The position numbers were made by a program, and so were the translations under genes. From the NCBI GenBank assembly GCA_017515465.1, contig JAFWFV010000011.1:1-51125 (forward strand): 51,125 nucleotides of DNA. The letters run 5' to 3'. Each line of letters starts with the position of its first letter. Position 1 is the first letter of the stretch. Positions 50,989 to 51,125 of the stretch are shown piece by piece. The notes under the pieces were generated by a model. It was not told where the DNA came from, did no database searches, and saw only the letters and a list, made by a program, of their open reading frames with translations. Source of the stretch: Clostridiales bacterium (GTDB lineage: Bacteria; Bacillota; Clostridia; Saccharofermentanales; Saccharofermentanaceae).

Positions 50989-51125
50989 GTATGACGGGCA
51001 TGTCCCGAACCTCGGGTGGAAGTCCCGAGGGGCGTAGTTGCCGACGAACCTTAAAGCAATTTGCAAGGTTTGTATCGTGAGGTACAGGCGAGAAGAAGCA
51101 ATAGCGAAACCGTGGCTCGACGGAC
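50989..51125 (+). mobile_element. Probable 5' end of a group II intron (class C-like position), cut by the window edge
   Basis: Directly after the terminator stem and TTCTATT, a highly structured segment starts near GTATGACGGGCATGTCCCG, resembling the GTGYG...GGCATG start of bacterial group II introns. Perfect small helices follow: CCTCGGG/CCCGAGG (around 51011-51031) and AACCTT/AAGGTT (around 51048-51072), then GAAGAAGCAATAGCGAAACC, as in domain I of such introns. There is no ORF in this stretch. Class C introns prefer sites just after terminator hairpins, which fits. The maturase and 3' end lie outside the window. Confidence 0.5.

Overview
The window looks like a chromosomal segment of a Gram-positive anaerobe of the class Clostridia, probably Lachnospiraceae-like. 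The reasons are the [FeFe]-hydrogenase maturation genes (hydE, hydG, hydF with a TM1266-type regulator), a KtrAB potassium channel, ECF-type vitamin transporters, an FMN riboswitch before a ribU-like gene, a LytTR-DUF3021 pair, class II aldolases and AGGAGG-type ribosome binding sites. TGA is used as a normal stop in many genes. No rRNA, tRNA or CRISPR array was seen. Both edges carry mobile DNA: the 5' end of an IS3-family element on the left, and what looks like the 5' end of a group II intron, placed just after a terminator hairpin, on the right.

Layout. 1-2.6 kb (minus): IS fragment, yccF, ktrA, ktrB. 2.7-4.8 kb: a CrtI-like oxidoreductase overlapping its own TetR-type regulator, with palindromic operators around one consensus promoter. 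4.9-12.2 kb: a possible small RNA, then a signalling/surface operon (FecR-domain protein, 1003-residue Ig-repeat protein, CHASE2 adenylate cyclase, membrane protein, DUF3574 protein). 12.2-16.5 kb: a phospholipid block (flippase-like protein, pssA, psd, metallophosphoesterase, PAP2-like). 16.5-19.9 kb: ECF S component, a pyridoxamine-kinase gene split by an in-frame TGA, a (p)ppGpp synthetase-like gene and a PAP2 phosphatase. 19.9-25.6 kb (minus): hyd regulator, hydE, hydG, hydF and a GT39-like protein, behind a leader that can fold as terminator or antiterminator. 25.7-29.9 kb: DUF1349 protein, XRE regulator, acyltransferase, hydrolase, flavodoxin-like protein.

29.9-36.4 kb is the least ordinary part. 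A PARG-like gene lies 17 bases before a regulator that appears to join a sigma-70 region-2-like domain to a winged helix, WYL and WCX. After it come five genes of unknown function, two of them paralogues, and a PPP-type phosphatase. Two of the unknown genes carry the same 18+7-base upstream element, which I propose as the regulator's target. 36.4-41.4 kb: two divergent class II aldolases bracketing a hydrolase-LytTR-DUF3021 operon, then an esterase. 41.4-43.8 kb (minus): FMN riboswitch-ribU, VanY-like lipoprotein, nucleotidyltransferase. 43.9-51 kb: glmU (with a 1-base frameshift), pth, mfd and a biotin-type carboxyltransferase behind a FabT-like operator.

Two features cut across the regions. 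Several genes have a -10 hexamer ending only 6-8 bases before the ATG and no Shine-Dalgarno sequence, which suggests leaderless mRNAs. Two housekeeping genes (pdxK-like, glmU) are broken by single-base changes, which may be real or may be sequence error. All calls were made by eye from the sequence; no database search was run.
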